In this document: piece by piece, positions 15,387-24,751 of the stretch | Numbering within the stretch: the stretch's first letter is position 1 | Layout of the letters: each line of letters starts with the position of its first letter | Assembly: GCF_003604195.1 (NCBI RefSeq) | Contig: NZ_QXGR01000013.1 | Span: 43,533 to 107,532 of the forward strand | Direction of reading: 5' to 3' | Source: Simplicispira lacusdiani | GTDB lineage: Bacteria > Pseudomonadota > Gammaproteobacteria > Burkholderiales > Burkholderiaceae_C | DNA: 64,000 nucleotides | Position numbers and translations under genes: made by a program | The notes under the pieces: model-generated | The model's database searches: none | The model's input: the letters and a program-made list of their open reading frames with translations, nothing else | Told to the model about the DNA's origin: nothing

Positions 15387-16541
15387 ATGCCCCTTCGCTC
15401 CCTGCACCGCACCGCCACCCTCCCCGCCGCCCTGGCATGGGCCCTGGCGGCCCCGCTGGCCCAGGGCCAGACCCCGGCCGCGCCCGACGCCGCCTGGCGC
15501 CGTTGCGCGGCCCTGGGTGACGACAGCGCGCGCCTGGCCTGCTTCGACCAGTGGGCCGGCCAGCAGGCCTGGCAGGCGCCGGCGGCCAGCGGCACGGTGG
15601 CTGCACGGCAGCCCGCGCCGCCATCCGCCGAGGCCTCGGCGCCCACCACGCCACCAGAGCAGGAGGCCCAGGCCAGTGGCTGCCGCTCGCCACGCTATTC
15701 CAATCTCTCGCGCTTCTGGGAGCTGGAGCCGGGCAGCGACTGCGGCACCTTCAGCTTCCGGGGCTACCGGCCCATCACCGCCTCGGTGGTGGCATCGAGC
15801 AGCGTCAACCGCCAGCCCTCCTCGGCCACGCCCGACCACACGCCCGCGCAAGCCACGCCCTACCGCGACACCGAGGCACGGCTGCAGCTCTCGGTGCGCA
15901 CCAAGATCGCCCAGGGCCTGCTCACGCATTCGGAATCCCGGGGCAAGGATTCGCTGTGGTTCGGCTACACGCAGCAGTCGTACTGGCAGGTGTTCACGCC
16001 CACGCTCTCGCGCCCCTTCCGCAACACCGACCACGAGCCCGAGGTGATCTACGTCTACCCCACGGACGCGCAACTGCCCTGGGGCTGGCGCTGGCGCTAC
16101 AGCGGCATCGGCGTGGTGCACCAGTCCAACGGCCAGAGCCTGCCGCTCTCGCGCAGCTGGAACCGCGCCTACCTCATGACCGGCATGGAGCTGGACAACC
16201 GCTGGGTGGTTGGCGCCCGCCTGTGGAAGCGCATTCCCGAAGACGCCAGCAGCGACGACAACCCGGGCATCAGCGACACCGTGGGCCGGGGCGAGCTGTC
16301 GGTATTCTGGAACCCGAACAAGGACCACACCCTGGGCGCCACGCTGCGGCATTCGCTGTCGTCCACGGGGCGCGGCTCGGTGCGGCTCGAATGGCTGCAG
16401 ACGCTGGGCACCGGCCTGGGCGGCGGCAAGAGCAACCTGCGCCTGCACACCCAGTTGTTCAGCGGCTACGGCGACAGCCTGGTGGACTTCAACCGCCGCC
16501 GCACGGTGTTCACCGTGGGCCTGAGCCTGGTCGATTTTTGA
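15387..16541 (+). CDS. pldA: Outer membrane phospholipase A
   Basis: 384 residues. A signal peptide of about 28 residues ends near PLAQGQTPA. The beta-barrel catalytic motif is complete: VVHQSNGQSLPLSRSWNR gives His245, Ser247 and Asn259, which keep the spacing of E. coli His142, Ser144 and Asn156. The C-terminal GYGDSLVDFNRRR and the terminal Phe (LSLVDF) fit an outer membrane barrel recognised by BAM. OMPLA hydrolyses phospholipids that reach the outer leaflet. Between the signal and barrel is a low-complexity Ala/Pro linker with CAALGDDSARLACFDQWA, a short Cys-paired motif seen in several proteobacterial envelope proteins. ATG 15387 is chosen because GCAGGA precedes it and the signal peptide starts there. 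Confidence 0.92.
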   Translation: MPLRSLHRTATLPAALAWALAAPLAQGQTPAAPDAAWRRCAALGDDSARLACFDQWAGQQAWQAPAASGTVAARQPAPPSAEASAPTTPPEQEAQASGCRSPRYSNLSRFWELEPGSDCGTFSFRGYRPITASVVASSSVNRQPSSATPDHTPAQATPYRDTEARLQLSVRTKIAQGLLTHSESRGKDSLWFGYTQQSYWQVFTPTLSRPFRNTDHEPEVIYVYPTDAQLPWGWRWRYSGIGVVHQSNGQSLPLSRSWNRAYLMTGMELDNRWVVGARLWKRIPEDASSDDNPGISDTVGRGELSVFWNPNKDHTLGATLRHSLSSTGRGSVRLEWLQTLGTGLGGGKSNLRLHTQLFSGYGDSLVDFNRRRTVFTVGLSLVDF

Positions 16542-16611
16542 GCCCGGACAACAAACCGTTACTTAAATCGCCCCTGGTTTCTTGAACTTGTAACAGGCAG
16601 CCGCGACAATG

Positions 16612-16635
16612 GCAGCCGCACCCCGGTGCGGCTGC
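16612..16635. terminator. Strong GC hairpin after pldA (possible terminator without U tract)
   Basis: GCAGCCGCAC / GTGCGGCTGC is a perfect 10-bp stem with a 4-nt loop, 70 bp after the pldA stop. No T run follows, so intrinsic termination is uncertain. Confidence 0.35.
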
Positions 16636-16643
16636 GCCAGACC

Positions 16644-16679
16644 GCGTGAAACACCCCCGGAAAAGAGCCTGTTTCACGC
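16644..16679. promoter_or_regulatory. 10-bp inverted repeat GCGTGAAACA / TGTTTCACGC
   Basis: The arms at 16644-16653 and 16670-16679 are perfect, separated by 16 nt. It lies 64 bp upstream of the gene at 16743. The TGAAACA/TGTTTCA arms with a wide spacer fit a dimeric operator better than a terminator. The regulator is unknown. Confidence 0.4.
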
Positions 16680-16742
16680 CGTTTTCCCCGGCATTGCCGC
16701 CGTGGCATCGCCTCGACAATGCCGCTCAAGAGGAAGACAACC

Positions 16743-17129
16743 ATGGACATGCAATACCAACTCAAGGCCGGCAGCTACTACCTGTACGACATGCGCGAAG
16801 CGCCCAGCGTCGTCACGGGCGAGCGGCGCTTCAAGCTCAAGACGGATACCGTGGCCATCGCCTTCGACCTGCACACCGGCGAGGTGCACCAGCATGGCAG
16901 CCCCACGCGCATCCAGTCGTGGGCGGCCAACACGCGCCGGCGCCTGCGCGCCGCGGGCGCCCAGGACGTGGCCAACGACATCGTCGTGGTATCGGGCCCG
17001 CTGCCCGTGGACGAACTGAACAAATGCCTGTGGATCAGCGGCTACGTGCGCCGCATGTTCAAGCGCCTGGCCACGCTGCCGCACGGCAAGCTGCAGCGCC
17101 CCGCGGAACCCTTCCGCAAGGCCGCCTGA
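16743..17129 (+). CDS. Conserved small protein of unknown function
   Basis: 128 residues, not recognised as a named family. The sequence is soluble, with no signal peptide or membrane segment: MDMQYQLKAGSYYLYDMREAPSVV, then FKLKTDTVAIAFDLHTGEVHQHG, and a C-terminal half rich in Arg and Lys (YVRRMFKRLATLPHGKLQRPAEPFRKAA, pI clearly basic). ATG 16743 is chosen because AGAGGAAG lies 7-10 bp upstream; the ATG at 16719 would place that site inside the gene. It is a single-gene unit followed by a good terminator and preceded by an inverted repeat. Basic tail and small size would suit a nucleic-acid or polyanion binder, but this is a guess. Confidence 0.7.
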   Translation: MDMQYQLKAGSYYLYDMREAPSVVTGERRFKLKTDTVAIAFDLHTGEVHQHGSPTRIQSWAANTRRRLRAAGAQDVANDIVVVSGPLPVDELNKCLWISGYVRRMFKRLATLPHGKLQRPAEPFRKAA

Positions 17130-17145
17130 GCCAGCCTGCCCTGCC

Positions 17146-17177
17146 AGCCGGCCGCCGCGAGGCGCGCCGGCTTTTTT
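17146..17177 (+). terminator. Rho-independent terminator
   Basis: AGCCGGC...GCC, GCGA loop, GGC..GCCGGCT, then TTTTTT at 17172-17177. It terminates the gene ending at 17129. The convergent stress-protein gene ends 5 bp later, so the T tract is nearly at its stop codon. Confidence 0.85.
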
Positions 17178-17181
17178 GCGG

Positions 17182-17658
17182 TCAAGCCGCAGGCTCTTCT
17201 TCCTCGCCTTCGTCAAACTCGACCACCTCGGCGTGCTTGACGATGGTCACCGGCACCGGGCTGGCATGCACCAGCTCCTGCGACACCGAACCCAGCAGCG
17301 CGCTGCTCAGCGCGCCCTGGCCGCGCGCGCCGATGACCACCATGTCGCAGCCCGTGCTCTCGACGATGTCCACCAGCGTGTGCGCGGGGTCGCCCACGCC
17401 CACCTCGGTCACGTAGTCGAGCCCGGCCGCGTCGAGCAGGGCGCGGGCCGGGGCCATCAGGTGCTCGCCGGCCTCGATGCTGGCGGCGGCGATCAGGTCG
17501 GGGTCGCGCGAAACCACCAGCTCGTACAGCGAGGCCGGCTCCTGCACATTGGCCAGCACGAAGTCGGCCTGCAGGCCGTCGCGCGTGAGCTGCACGGCGT
17601 GGTGCACGGCATCGAGCGCGAGTTCCGAGCCATCGACGGCAATGAGGATTCGGGGCAT
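17182..17658 (-). CDS. Universal stress protein (UspA family)
   Basis: 158 residues. It begins MPRILIAVDGSELALDAVHHAVQL and has the ATP-binding signature G-x2-G-x9-G-S in GARGQGALSSALLGSVSQELVHASPVPVTIVK, so it belongs to the nucleotide-binding MJ0577-like class. An acidic tail (VVEFDEGEEEEPAA) after the fold is unusual. ATG 17658 follows AAAGGAAC. Divergent from tgt with a 98 bp shared promoter region. These proteins act in the cytosol under growth arrest; no specific partner is evident. Confidence 0.9.
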   Translation of the reverse strand: MPRILIAVDGSELALDAVHHAVQLTRDGLQADFVLANVQEPASLYELVVSRDPDLIAAASIEAGEHLMAPARALLDAAGLDYVTEVGVGDPAHTLVDIVESTGCDMVVIGARGQGALSSALLGSVSQELVHASPVPVTIVKHAEVVEFDEGEEEEPAA

Positions 17659-17743
17659 GGCAGTTCCTTTTGTGATGTGTTTGGCCCAGTGTAGCGGCCC
17701 CGGGCGGCCCTGGAACGCCTGCGGCGCGGCCGCGCCCATCTGG

Positions 17744-17756
17744 GACAATCACGCCC
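17744..17756 (+). promoter_or_regulatory. Putative -10 of a leaderless tgt transcript
   Basis: GACAAT (17744-17749) plus 7 nt (CACGCCC) directly before the tgt ATG, the same arrangement as at hemE. No Shine-Dalgarno sequence. Confidence 0.4.
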
Positions 17757-18929
<1,173 letters not shown>

Positions 18930-19014
18930 GCCTTTGCGCGCGCCCGGCGGGCCACGCGCAAGCCGGTGATTACCCCATGGCCCGCCCGTCGGGCCCTGGG
19001 CAGAATCAGCCGCC

Positions 19015-19584
19015 ATGCACGACTCCCCCGAACTGCGGCAGACGCTGGAGCTGGCCTTCAACCTGGCCCCGGTGGGCATGTGCGTGTCGCGCCACCGCAC
19101 CATCGAGATCTGCAACGAAGCCTTCTCGCAGATGTTCGGCTTGCCCCAGGACCGGCTCATGGGCCAGTCCATGGCCTGCCTCTATCCTTCGGTGGAGGAA
19201 TTCACCCACATCGGCAACCTGGGCCTGCCCGTGATGAAGGCCACGGGCAGCTACAGCGACGAGCGCATCATGGCCCGCTCCGACGGCTCACTGTTCTGGT
19301 GCCATGTGGCCGGCCGCGCCCTGGACCGTGCCGATCCCTTCGCCCATGCGGTGTGGATGTTCGAGGACATCTCGCAGCGCCGCCCGGTCAGCGCGGACCT
19401 GACGGTGCGCGAGCGCGAGATCGCGCAGCACATCGTCACCGGCGCGACCAGCAAGCAGATCGCGCGCATCCTGAACATCAGCCACCGCACCGTCGAGGCG
19501 CACCGGGGGCGGCTGATGCGCAAGCTGGGCACGACCACCACCGGGGAACTGGTGGCCATGCTGCTGGGCAACCCCGCCAGCTGA
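19015..19584 (+). CDS. PAS domain LuxR-type transcriptional regulator
   Basis: 189 residues. A PAS domain fills residues about 12-120 (LAPVGMCVSRHRTIEICNEAFSQMFGLPQDRLMG ... GSLFWCHVAGRALDRADPFAHAVWMFEDISQR). A GerE/LuxR helix-turn-helix ends the protein (LTVREREIAQHIVTGATSKQIARILNISHRTVEAHRGRLMRKLG). There is no receiver domain, so it senses its signal directly through the PAS domain. CAGAAT ends 8 nt before the ATG and no ribosome binding site is seen. It converges with the ABC binding-protein gene across 20 bp. I infer, without proof, that it could control uptake of a ligand for that binding protein. Confidence 0.85.
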   Translation: MHDSPELRQTLELAFNLAPVGMCVSRHRTIEICNEAFSQMFGLPQDRLMGQSMACLYPSVEEFTHIGNLGLPVMKATGSYSDERIMARSDGSLFWCHVAGRALDRADPFAHAVWMFEDISQRRPVSADLTVREREIAQHIVTGATSKQIARILNISHRTVEAHRGRLMRKLGTTTTGELVAMLLGNPAS

Positions 19585-19604
19585 GGCCGCTCCAGCGGCA
19601 ACGC

Positions 19605-20816
19605 TCACTTCATCAGGCGCCCCGAGCGTCCGATGACCGTCACCTCCACATAGCGCGAGCCCACGCGGTTGCTCGGCGAGAAGTTCACGGTGATGCCACC
19701 CAGGTCGTATGGCCCCAGGGTTTCCAGGGCCTTGAGCACCTTGGCGCGCGTGGGCGCCGGGCCCGCGCGGCGTAGCGCCTCCACCAGCACCTTGGCGCCC
19801 AGGAACTGCTCAAAGCTGGTGTAGTTCACATGCTCGTCGGGCGCGTATTTCTTGAGCAGCGCCTGGTATTCGCGCACCACCGGCAGGTTGGGCAGGTAGG
19901 GGAAGGGAACCACCTGGCTGATCCCCAGGCCGTGCGCGTTCTTCAGCCCCGCGAGCTTGACGATCTCGGCCGGGTCGACCACCGAGATGTTGTAGAGCTG
20001 CGCCCCGCCGCCGGCCTCGCGGTAGCGCTGGATGAAGGCCGAAGCGGGCTTGTTCACCGCGATCATGATCACGGCCTGCGCGTCGGACTGCATGATCTTG
20101 GCCACGGCGCCATCCACCTGGTCGGTGTTGCGGTCGTAGGGAGCGGCCGCCGAGAGTTCCAGGCCCCGCTTCGCCAGCGCCTTCTGCACGCCTTCGAGCC
20201 CGGCCTTGCCGAACCCGTCGTCCTGGTACATGACGGCGATGCGCGCCATGCCCAGCGTGGTCACCTGCTGCACCATGTGCTCGGCCTCGTCGGCGTAGCC
20301 CGCGCGCACATGGAAAATCCAGGGGTTGAACGGGTTGCGCAGCGGCTCGCCCCCGGTGTACGGCGCCACCAGGGCCGCGCCGCCCTGCTCCAGCACGCCA
20401 TCGCTCAGCAGCTTGCCCACGTTGGACGTGCCCGCGAAGCCGTACAGCGCCACCAGGTCCGGGTTGGACAAGAACTCACGTGTCAGGCGCACGGTATCGT
20501 CCACCCGGTAGCCATCGTCGGCCACCCGCACCGTGATCTTCTGGCCGTGCACACCCCCCGTGGCGTTGACATGGCGGAAGTACAGGCTGCCGCCCAGCAC
20601 CATCTGCTTGCCCGTGCTGGCCAGCACGCCCGACAGCGGCGCGATCTGGCCGATGACGATGTCCGCCGCCTGTGCCGGAAGCCAGGGCAACGCCAGCGCC
20701 AGGACGGCCAGGCATGCGCGCCCTGCATGGCGCACGGTCCGGCGCAGCCGGGACCAGGGAGGGGAGTCGTTCGGGGCGCGGGTGGTACGCAAAGTCCATT
20801 CGTGGTGCTGGCTCAT
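19605..20816 (-). CDS. Periplasmic ABC transporter substrate-binding protein (branched-chain amino acid type)
   Basis: 403 residues. An N-terminal basic region and hydrophobic stretch (HAGRACLAVLALALPWLPAQA) form a signal peptide that is probably cleaved before ADIVIGQIAPLSG. Type I periplasmic binding fold of the Leu/Ile/Val family: GSLYFRHVNATGGVHGQKITVRVADDGYRVD, VALYGFAGTSNV, VAPYTGGEPLRNPF and ARIAVMYQDDGFGKAG. GGAG-type ribosome binding site (AGGAGACAG) 6 bp upstream of ATG 20816. No permease or ATPase genes are adjacent, so it is an orphan subunit. The ligand may be an aromatic or aliphatic acid rather than an amino acid, as is common in this order. Confidence 0.88.
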   Translation of the reverse strand: MSQHHEWTLRTTRAPNDSPPWSRLRRTVRHAGRACLAVLALALPWLPAQAADIVIGQIAPLSGVLASTGKQMVLGGSLYFRHVNATGGVHGQKITVRVADDGYRVDDTVRLTREFLSNPDLVALYGFAGTSNVGKLLSDGVLEQGGAALVAPYTGGEPLRNPFNPWIFHVRAGYADEAEHMVQQVTTLGMARIAVMYQDDGFGKAGLEGVQKALAKRGLELSAAAPYDRNTDQVDGAVAKIMQSDAQAVIMIAVNKPASAFIQRYREAGGGAQLYNISVVDPAEIVKLAGLKNAHGLGISQVVPFPYLPNLPVVREYQALLKKYAPDEHVNYTSFEQFLGAKVLVEALRRAGPAPTRAKVLKALETLGPYDLGGITVNFSPSNRVGSRYVEVTVIGRSGRLMK

Positions 20817-20933
20817 CGCTGTCTCCTGTGACTGGGGTGCGAGAGCCTATGACGCCTCACCCGGACGGCGCCATTCGTGCAGTTACTTCATCGGGATTGC
20901 CTGCATGTAGTTCCACGTATTGACCGGCAGCGG

Positions 20934-22142
20934 TCACGCCATCACGACGCGGTTGCGTCCCAGGGCCTTGCCTTCGTAGAGAGCCTCGTCGGCGCGCCGG
21001 ACCGCCGCCTCCACGGACTCACCCGGCCGGCAGACGGTGGCGCCAATGCTCACGGTCACCCCGGCCGCTCCCTCGAAGACGGCCGCCCAGGCGGTGGTTT
21101 CGACCCGGGCACGCAACCGCTCCAGCACCTCGCTGGCTTGCGCTGCGCTGGTGCCCGGCAGCACGAGCAGGAACTCTTCACCGCCGTAGCGCCCCACGCC
21201 GTCCGTGGCGCGGGCCTGTTCCCGCAGCAGGGTGCCCAGCGTCCGCAGCACGCGGTCGCCGCTGTCATGGCCGAAGTCGTCGTTGATGCGCTTGAAATGG
21301 TCCACATCGAGCAACGCCACGCTCAGGGGCAGGCCCTGGCTCTCGGTCTGCGCATGATGCCAGCGCAGGGCTTCCATGATGCCCCGGCGGTTGGCCACGC
21401 CGGTCAGGTCGTCGCTGCGCACCAGGTCCTCGATGCGGGCCAGCGCCTGGCCCAGCCGGTACTGCACGCCCCGAAAGTAGGTCACTAGCCCGATGCAGCG
21501 CGCCACCGCGCCCAGCACCACGCCCACGGTCAGCAGCTGACCCGCCAGGGTGGTGGTGGGCATGCGCATCTCCGGCCCCATCCAGACGATGCCCGCGCCC
21601 GCGCAGGCCAGCGTGAGCACCCAGGTCACGGCGAAGCTGGTGCGGCTGCGCGCCAGAAAGCCGTCGGCGCTGAACGCGATCAGCATCACCAGCGCCTGGA
21701 ACGCCAGTTGCGGCGCCGCCACCAGCAGGCCCAGCGCGCCGAGGATGGAAACGCCCTGGTGCACCACGAACAGGCCGGGATCGCGCTGCCGATGGTTCCA
21801 GCCGCTGGCATAGGCCCAGGTGATGAAGCCCATGCCGGCACCCACCCAGGCGCCATACAGGGCTATGACCCGCCATGGCGCATAGCCCGCCCAGCTGTAG
21901 CCCACCAGCAGCGCGAAAGCGTAGAGGTGGCTCAGCAGCACCGATTGATGCAACTGCCAGGTACGGCGATGCCAGCGCTGGCGGTGCGCGGCGCCGTCGG
22001 CGTGCGCGGAGGGCGGTGTGGGTGCCCACAAGTGCGGGGGCTGGCTGCTGCGGCGTTCCATGGGCGATACGGCGGCGGGGGCACCACCCGGGGCCCCGAT
22101 GGATAAAACACCCATTCTCCCTGTTGGGATGTCGTCCTTCAT
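20934..22142 (-). CDS. Membrane diguanylate cyclase (GGDEF domain)
   Basis: 402 residues from ATG 22142 (starts at 22115 or 22061 are possible). About six transmembrane helices occupy residues 65-230 (LSHLYAFALLVGYSWAG, VIALYGAWVGAGMGFITWAY, LGALGLLVAAPQLAFQALVM and others) without a recognisable sensor domain. The C-terminal GGDEF domain has DDLTGVANRRGIME, LDVDHFKRINDDFGHDSGD and the catalytic GGEEF in RYGGEEFLLVLPG. The product-inhibition I-site RATD sits five residues before it. It should make c-di-GMP and be feedback-inhibited. Monocistronic, 117 bp from the binding-protein gene. Confidence 0.88.
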   Translation of the reverse strand: MKDDIPTGRMGVLSIGAPGGAPAAVSPMERRSSQPPHLWAPTPPSAHADGAAHRQRWHRRTWQLHQSVLLSHLYAFALLVGYSWAGYAPWRVIALYGAWVGAGMGFITWAYASGWNHRQRDPGLFVVHQGVSILGALGLLVAAPQLAFQALVMLIAFSADGFLARSRTSFAVTWVLTLACAGAGIVWMGPEMRMPTTTLAGQLLTVGVVLGAVARCIGLVTYFRGVQYRLGQALARIEDLVRSDDLTGVANRRGIMEALRWHHAQTESQGLPLSVALLDVDHFKRINDDFGHDSGDRVLRTLGTLLREQARATDGVGRYGGEEFLLVLPGTSAAQASEVLERLRARVETTAWAAVFEGAAGVTVSIGATVCRPGESVEAAVRRADEALYEGKALGRNRVVMA

Positions 22143-22248
22143 GGCGGAAACATGCTGGGCGCCATACGCGATCCATTCTGCGCGCTGGCGCCATGGACCG
22201 GGCTCTTGTGACAAAGGCGCGCACGCTGGCTTGCGCACCCGGGCGGTC

Positions 22249-22283
22249 AAAAAAAAGCCCCCGCCATGCGCGATGGCGGGGGC
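22249..22283 (-). terminator. Rho-independent terminator of the DUF3597 operon
   Basis: On the minus strand GCCCCCGCCAT / ATGGCGGGGGC (11-bp perfect stem, 5-nt loop) is followed by eight T. It lies 20 bp past the stop of the gene at 22303. Confidence 0.92.
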
Positions 22284-22302
22284 CTGTGGCGCGCGGCGCG
22301 GA

Positions 22303-22692
22303 TCAGTCGCGCAGCTCGGGGGGCAGCGTGCCGCCATTGGCGGCGATGCTGCGCATCACCTGCTTGTGCAGCCAGATGTTCCAGGCCGCGGAACCCGGCT
22401 CGTCGCTGCCGCTGTACAGCAGTTCGCTGGCCAGCTCCTTGCGCGCGGCCAGGCTGCTGTCCAGGCCCAGCAGCTTGAGCAGGTCCACGATGGAGGTACG
22501 CCAGTTCAGCCCCTTGGCGCCCGGCATGGCGTCCAGGATGGGGGCCACGTCACCCAGGGGGATAGGCGGTGGTGCCACGGGGGCTGCGGGAGCCCCTGCC
22601 GCGGACGGTGCGGCAGGCGGTGACGCCACCACGACTTCAGCGGCTTTGGCCGACGGAAATATCTTGGCAAAGATGTTGGAAAAGAAACCCAT
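22303..22692 (-). CDS. DUF3597 domain protein
   Basis: 129 residues. MGFFSNIFAKIFPSAKAAE, a Pro/Ala-rich linker (about residues 20-50), then the DUF3597 core LNWRTSIVDLLKLLGLDSSLAARKELASELLYSG and AAWNIWLHKQVMRSIAANGGTLPPELRD. No signal peptide; function unknown. Ribosome binding site GGGAGCAG before ATG 22692. The gene is 80 bp downstream of the zinc-ribbon membrane protein gene in the same direction and ends at a strong terminator, so they probably share an operon. Confidence 0.85.
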   Translation of the reverse strand: MGFFSNIFAKIFPSAKAAEVVVASPPAAPSAAGAPAAPVAPPPIPLGDVAPILDAMPGAKGLNWRTSIVDLLKLLGLDSSLAARKELASELLYSGSDEPGSAAWNIWLHKQVMRSIAANGGTLPPELRD

Positions 22693-22772
22693 ATCTGCTC
22701 CCGAAGTGATGTTGGGGTGGGGTGCGAACACTGGCCCCCGGGGCATGATCCCGGGGACCAGCGGCCTTTGTA

Positions 22773-23846
22773 TCACGTCGGTGTGGCAGGCTCTGTAGGC
22801 GCGGGCGCCGCCTTCTGGCTGGACGCGCCGCACGCATGGCAGAACCGCGCGAACGCGCTCTTGCGCGTGCCGCAGGGCCCGCAGCGGTCGAACAGGCCGA
22901 TGCCGCAGTGCGGGCAGAAGTCGATCTTGTCGTTCTTCAGGTCCACGGGACGCTCGCAGCCCGGGCAGACGTTCTTGGCCAGGCGCGCCAGCGCCACGTC
23001 GTAGCTCAGCTCCTTGCGGCGCTCCTGGTCGGGCAAGGATTCCGCCTGCTTCTGGCGTTCCAGGTAGCGGTTGAGCGCCAGGATGGCATAGCGCCCCACC
23101 AGCACCGTGATGCCGATGCCCACCACGTAGCGCACATAGCCGCCGTAGCTCGGCAGATAGGGCACGAGTTCGACGAAGAAGGCGAACAGCGCGAAGAAGA
23201 TGAAGCCCCAGACGAAGGGCCAGTAGGTGCCCTTGCGCTTTTTCACGAACAGCCAACCCGCCGCCACCAGCAGCGGCAGCGTCAGCGCCAGGCGGTAGAG
23301 GAACACGCGCAGCTCGACGCGGCGGCGCTCGGTGGTAAGTTTTTCATAGGCCGCCGATTCGAGCTTGTTGAGCTGTTGCTGCGCCGCCGTGGCCGCCTGG
23401 CGGGCGTCGAGCAGCGCCTGCTGCTGGGCCTCGACGGCCTGCTGCGTGGCGCGCTCGGCCTGCTTGAGCGCATCGAGCGCCTGGGTGCGCGCCAGCACCT
23501 CGGGGTCGTGCTCGGCGCGCTGCGTCACGCTGCGCGCGGCCAGCCAGTTGTTGAAGGTTTCGCGCTCGGCTTGGCTCTCGCTGCGCGCCTTGCTGCGCTG
23601 CAGTTGCGCCTGCTCCAGCGCGGTCTGCGCCTCCTGCTGCGCCTGCTGGCTGCCCTGCACCCGATCGCGCAGGGCCTGGGCCACCGACTTGTCGAGGAAA
23701 TCGTCCACGCGCAGCGGCGCCTCGACCTTGGGCAGATCGCCCACGATGGTGCCGCCCAGGCCGATCAGGAAGCCGGCGAACACCACCGCCACCAGCCACA
23801 GGCCACGGTGGAACCACTTCTCGGACAGTCGCAATGCTTTGCTCAT
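22773..23846 (-). CDS. Membrane protein with coiled coil and C-terminal zinc ribbons
   Basis: 357 residues. First helix at 15-35 (LWLVAVVFAGFLIGLGGTIVG), then a long Gln/Ala/Glu coiled coil (about 60-185), three close hydrophobic segments (about 188-205, 212-235, 243-262) and a C-terminal tail with two zinc-binding motifs: CPGC..(14)..CPHC and CGPC..(8)..CHAC. The architecture suggests an inner membrane protein with a periplasmic coiled coil and cytosolic zinc ribbons. Similar proteins are annotated loosely as serine endopeptidase, for which I see no catalytic support. Ribosome binding site GGGGAAATC. Function unknown. Confidence 0.8.
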   Translation of the reverse strand: MSKALRLSEKWFHRGLWLVAVVFAGFLIGLGGTIVGDLPKVEAPLRVDDFLDKSVAQALRDRVQGSQQAQQEAQTALEQAQLQRSKARSESQAERETFNNWLAARSVTQRAEHDPEVLARTQALDALKQAERATQQAVEAQQQALLDARQAATAAQQQLNKLESAAYEKLTTERRRVELRVFLYRLALTLPLLVAAGWLFVKKRKGTYWPFVWGFIFFALFAFFVELVPYLPSYGGYVRYVVGIGITVLVGRYAILALNRYLERQKQAESLPDQERRKELSYDVALARLAKNVCPGCERPVDLKNDKIDFCPHCGIGLFDRCGPCGTRKSAFARFCHACGASSQKAAPAPTEPATPT

Positions 23847-23876
23847 GATTTCCCCATTGGTTGGATCACTACCAAT

Positions 23877-23931
23877 TTGATAGCTGATAGCGCTTGACCG
23901 TCAAGCGTTAGAGGCCGATTTGATTCAATAT
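23877..23931 (+). repeat. Dispersed two-hairpin element, copy C
   Basis: TTTGATAGCTGATAGCGCTT, GACCGTCAAGCG, GAGGCC, GATTTGATTCAATA. It fills the gap between two minus-strand genes, and its end overlaps the TGA stop codon of the DUF2145 gene. Confidence 0.7.
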
Positions 23932-24740
23932 TTCACGGAAAACACCACGGGCTTGGACGCCAGCCGCGCCCGCTCCAGCCAGGCCAGCACCGAATCGACG
24001 GTGACGGTTTCGATGCGGTCGGCAAAGCGCTGCTCGCCGGGGTGGTCGTCGAACGCGATGTTGGCCGCGCCCATGCGCCCGCCCAGCCGCGTGAGCGCGC
24101 CGATCTTCAGCACGCTGGGCTGGTAGCCCTTGAACTGCAGCCAGGCCTGGGCCTGGTCGCGCGTGCGCACGCTGTCGGGCTCCATGGCCAGGGCCAGGGT
24201 CTCCAGCGCCCACTGGTTGGACTGCTGGTACTTGCGCCCCCAGGCGTAGCTGACCATGCTGTAGGGCGCATGCTGCAACGCACGGACGCGCGCGCCATCC
24301 TCCAGCACCGGCAGCAGGCGCTGCTGCACCTCGGGCGTGGGCACGGCCCAGACGGCCTCGTAGCGCCACAGGTCATCGAGGAAGAACTCGCCCAGCCCCT
24401 GGCGGTACAGGTGGCCCACGGCGCTGCCGCACTCGTTGAGCTTGTGCACCACGCGCCAGGGCCCCTCGGGCGTCTTGTAGGCCCAGCCCAGGTGCGAGTA
24501 GCGCAGGCCGTACTTGCCCAGGTCCTGCCCGGCGCGGCCCAGCACCACCACGCGGGTGCCGGTGCGCGCGTGCTCGGCGTCGAGCGCGGCGGCCGTCTGC
24601 TGCGCCAGTTGCATGCCGCGCTCGATGAGCTGGGGCGTGGGCTTGCGCGCCTCGCAGGAGCGGCCCGCATGGGCCGGCGCGGCGGCCAGCATCAGCGCCG
24701 CCAGGGCGAGCGCGGTGAGGGGGACGGTGCTACGTGCCAT
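23925..24740 (-). CDS. DUF2145 family secreted protein
   Basis: 271 residues. Signal peptide about 1-25 (VPLTALALAALMLAAAPAHA). Mature part has GRSCEARKPTPQLIERGMQLAQQTAAALD, TRVVVLGRAGQDLGKYGLRYSHLGWAYK, WRVVHKLNECGSAVGHLYRQGLGEFFLDDL, PYSMVSYAWGRKYQQSNQWALETLA and NIAFDDHPGEQRFADRIETVTVDSV, all typical of DUF2145. The His, Cys and Asp pattern hints at an NlpC/P60-like hydrolase fold, but this is inference. Ribosome binding site GAGGAGC before the ATG. Cotranscribed with the gene at 24752 (11 bp gap). Confidence 0.85.
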   Translation of the reverse strand: MARSTVPLTALALAALMLAAAPAHAGRSCEARKPTPQLIERGMQLAQQTAAALDAEHARTGTRVVVLGRAGQDLGKYGLRYSHLGWAYKTPEGPWRVVHKLNECGSAVGHLYRQGLGEFFLDDLWRYEAVWAVPTPEVQQRLLPVLEDGARVRALQHAPYSMVSYAWGRKYQQSNQWALETLALAMEPDSVRTRDQAQAWLQFKGYQPSVLKIGALTRLGGRMGAANIAFDDHPGEQRFADRIETVTVDSVLAWLERARLASKPVVFSVKY

Positions 24741-24751
24741 GGCAGTGCTCC

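Noticed and set aside
22773..23846. Annotation of the zinc-ribbon membrane protein as a serine endopeptidase
   Set aside because: No Ser-His-Asp or Ser-Lys catalytic motif can be seen; the coiled coil and zinc ribbons suggest another role.
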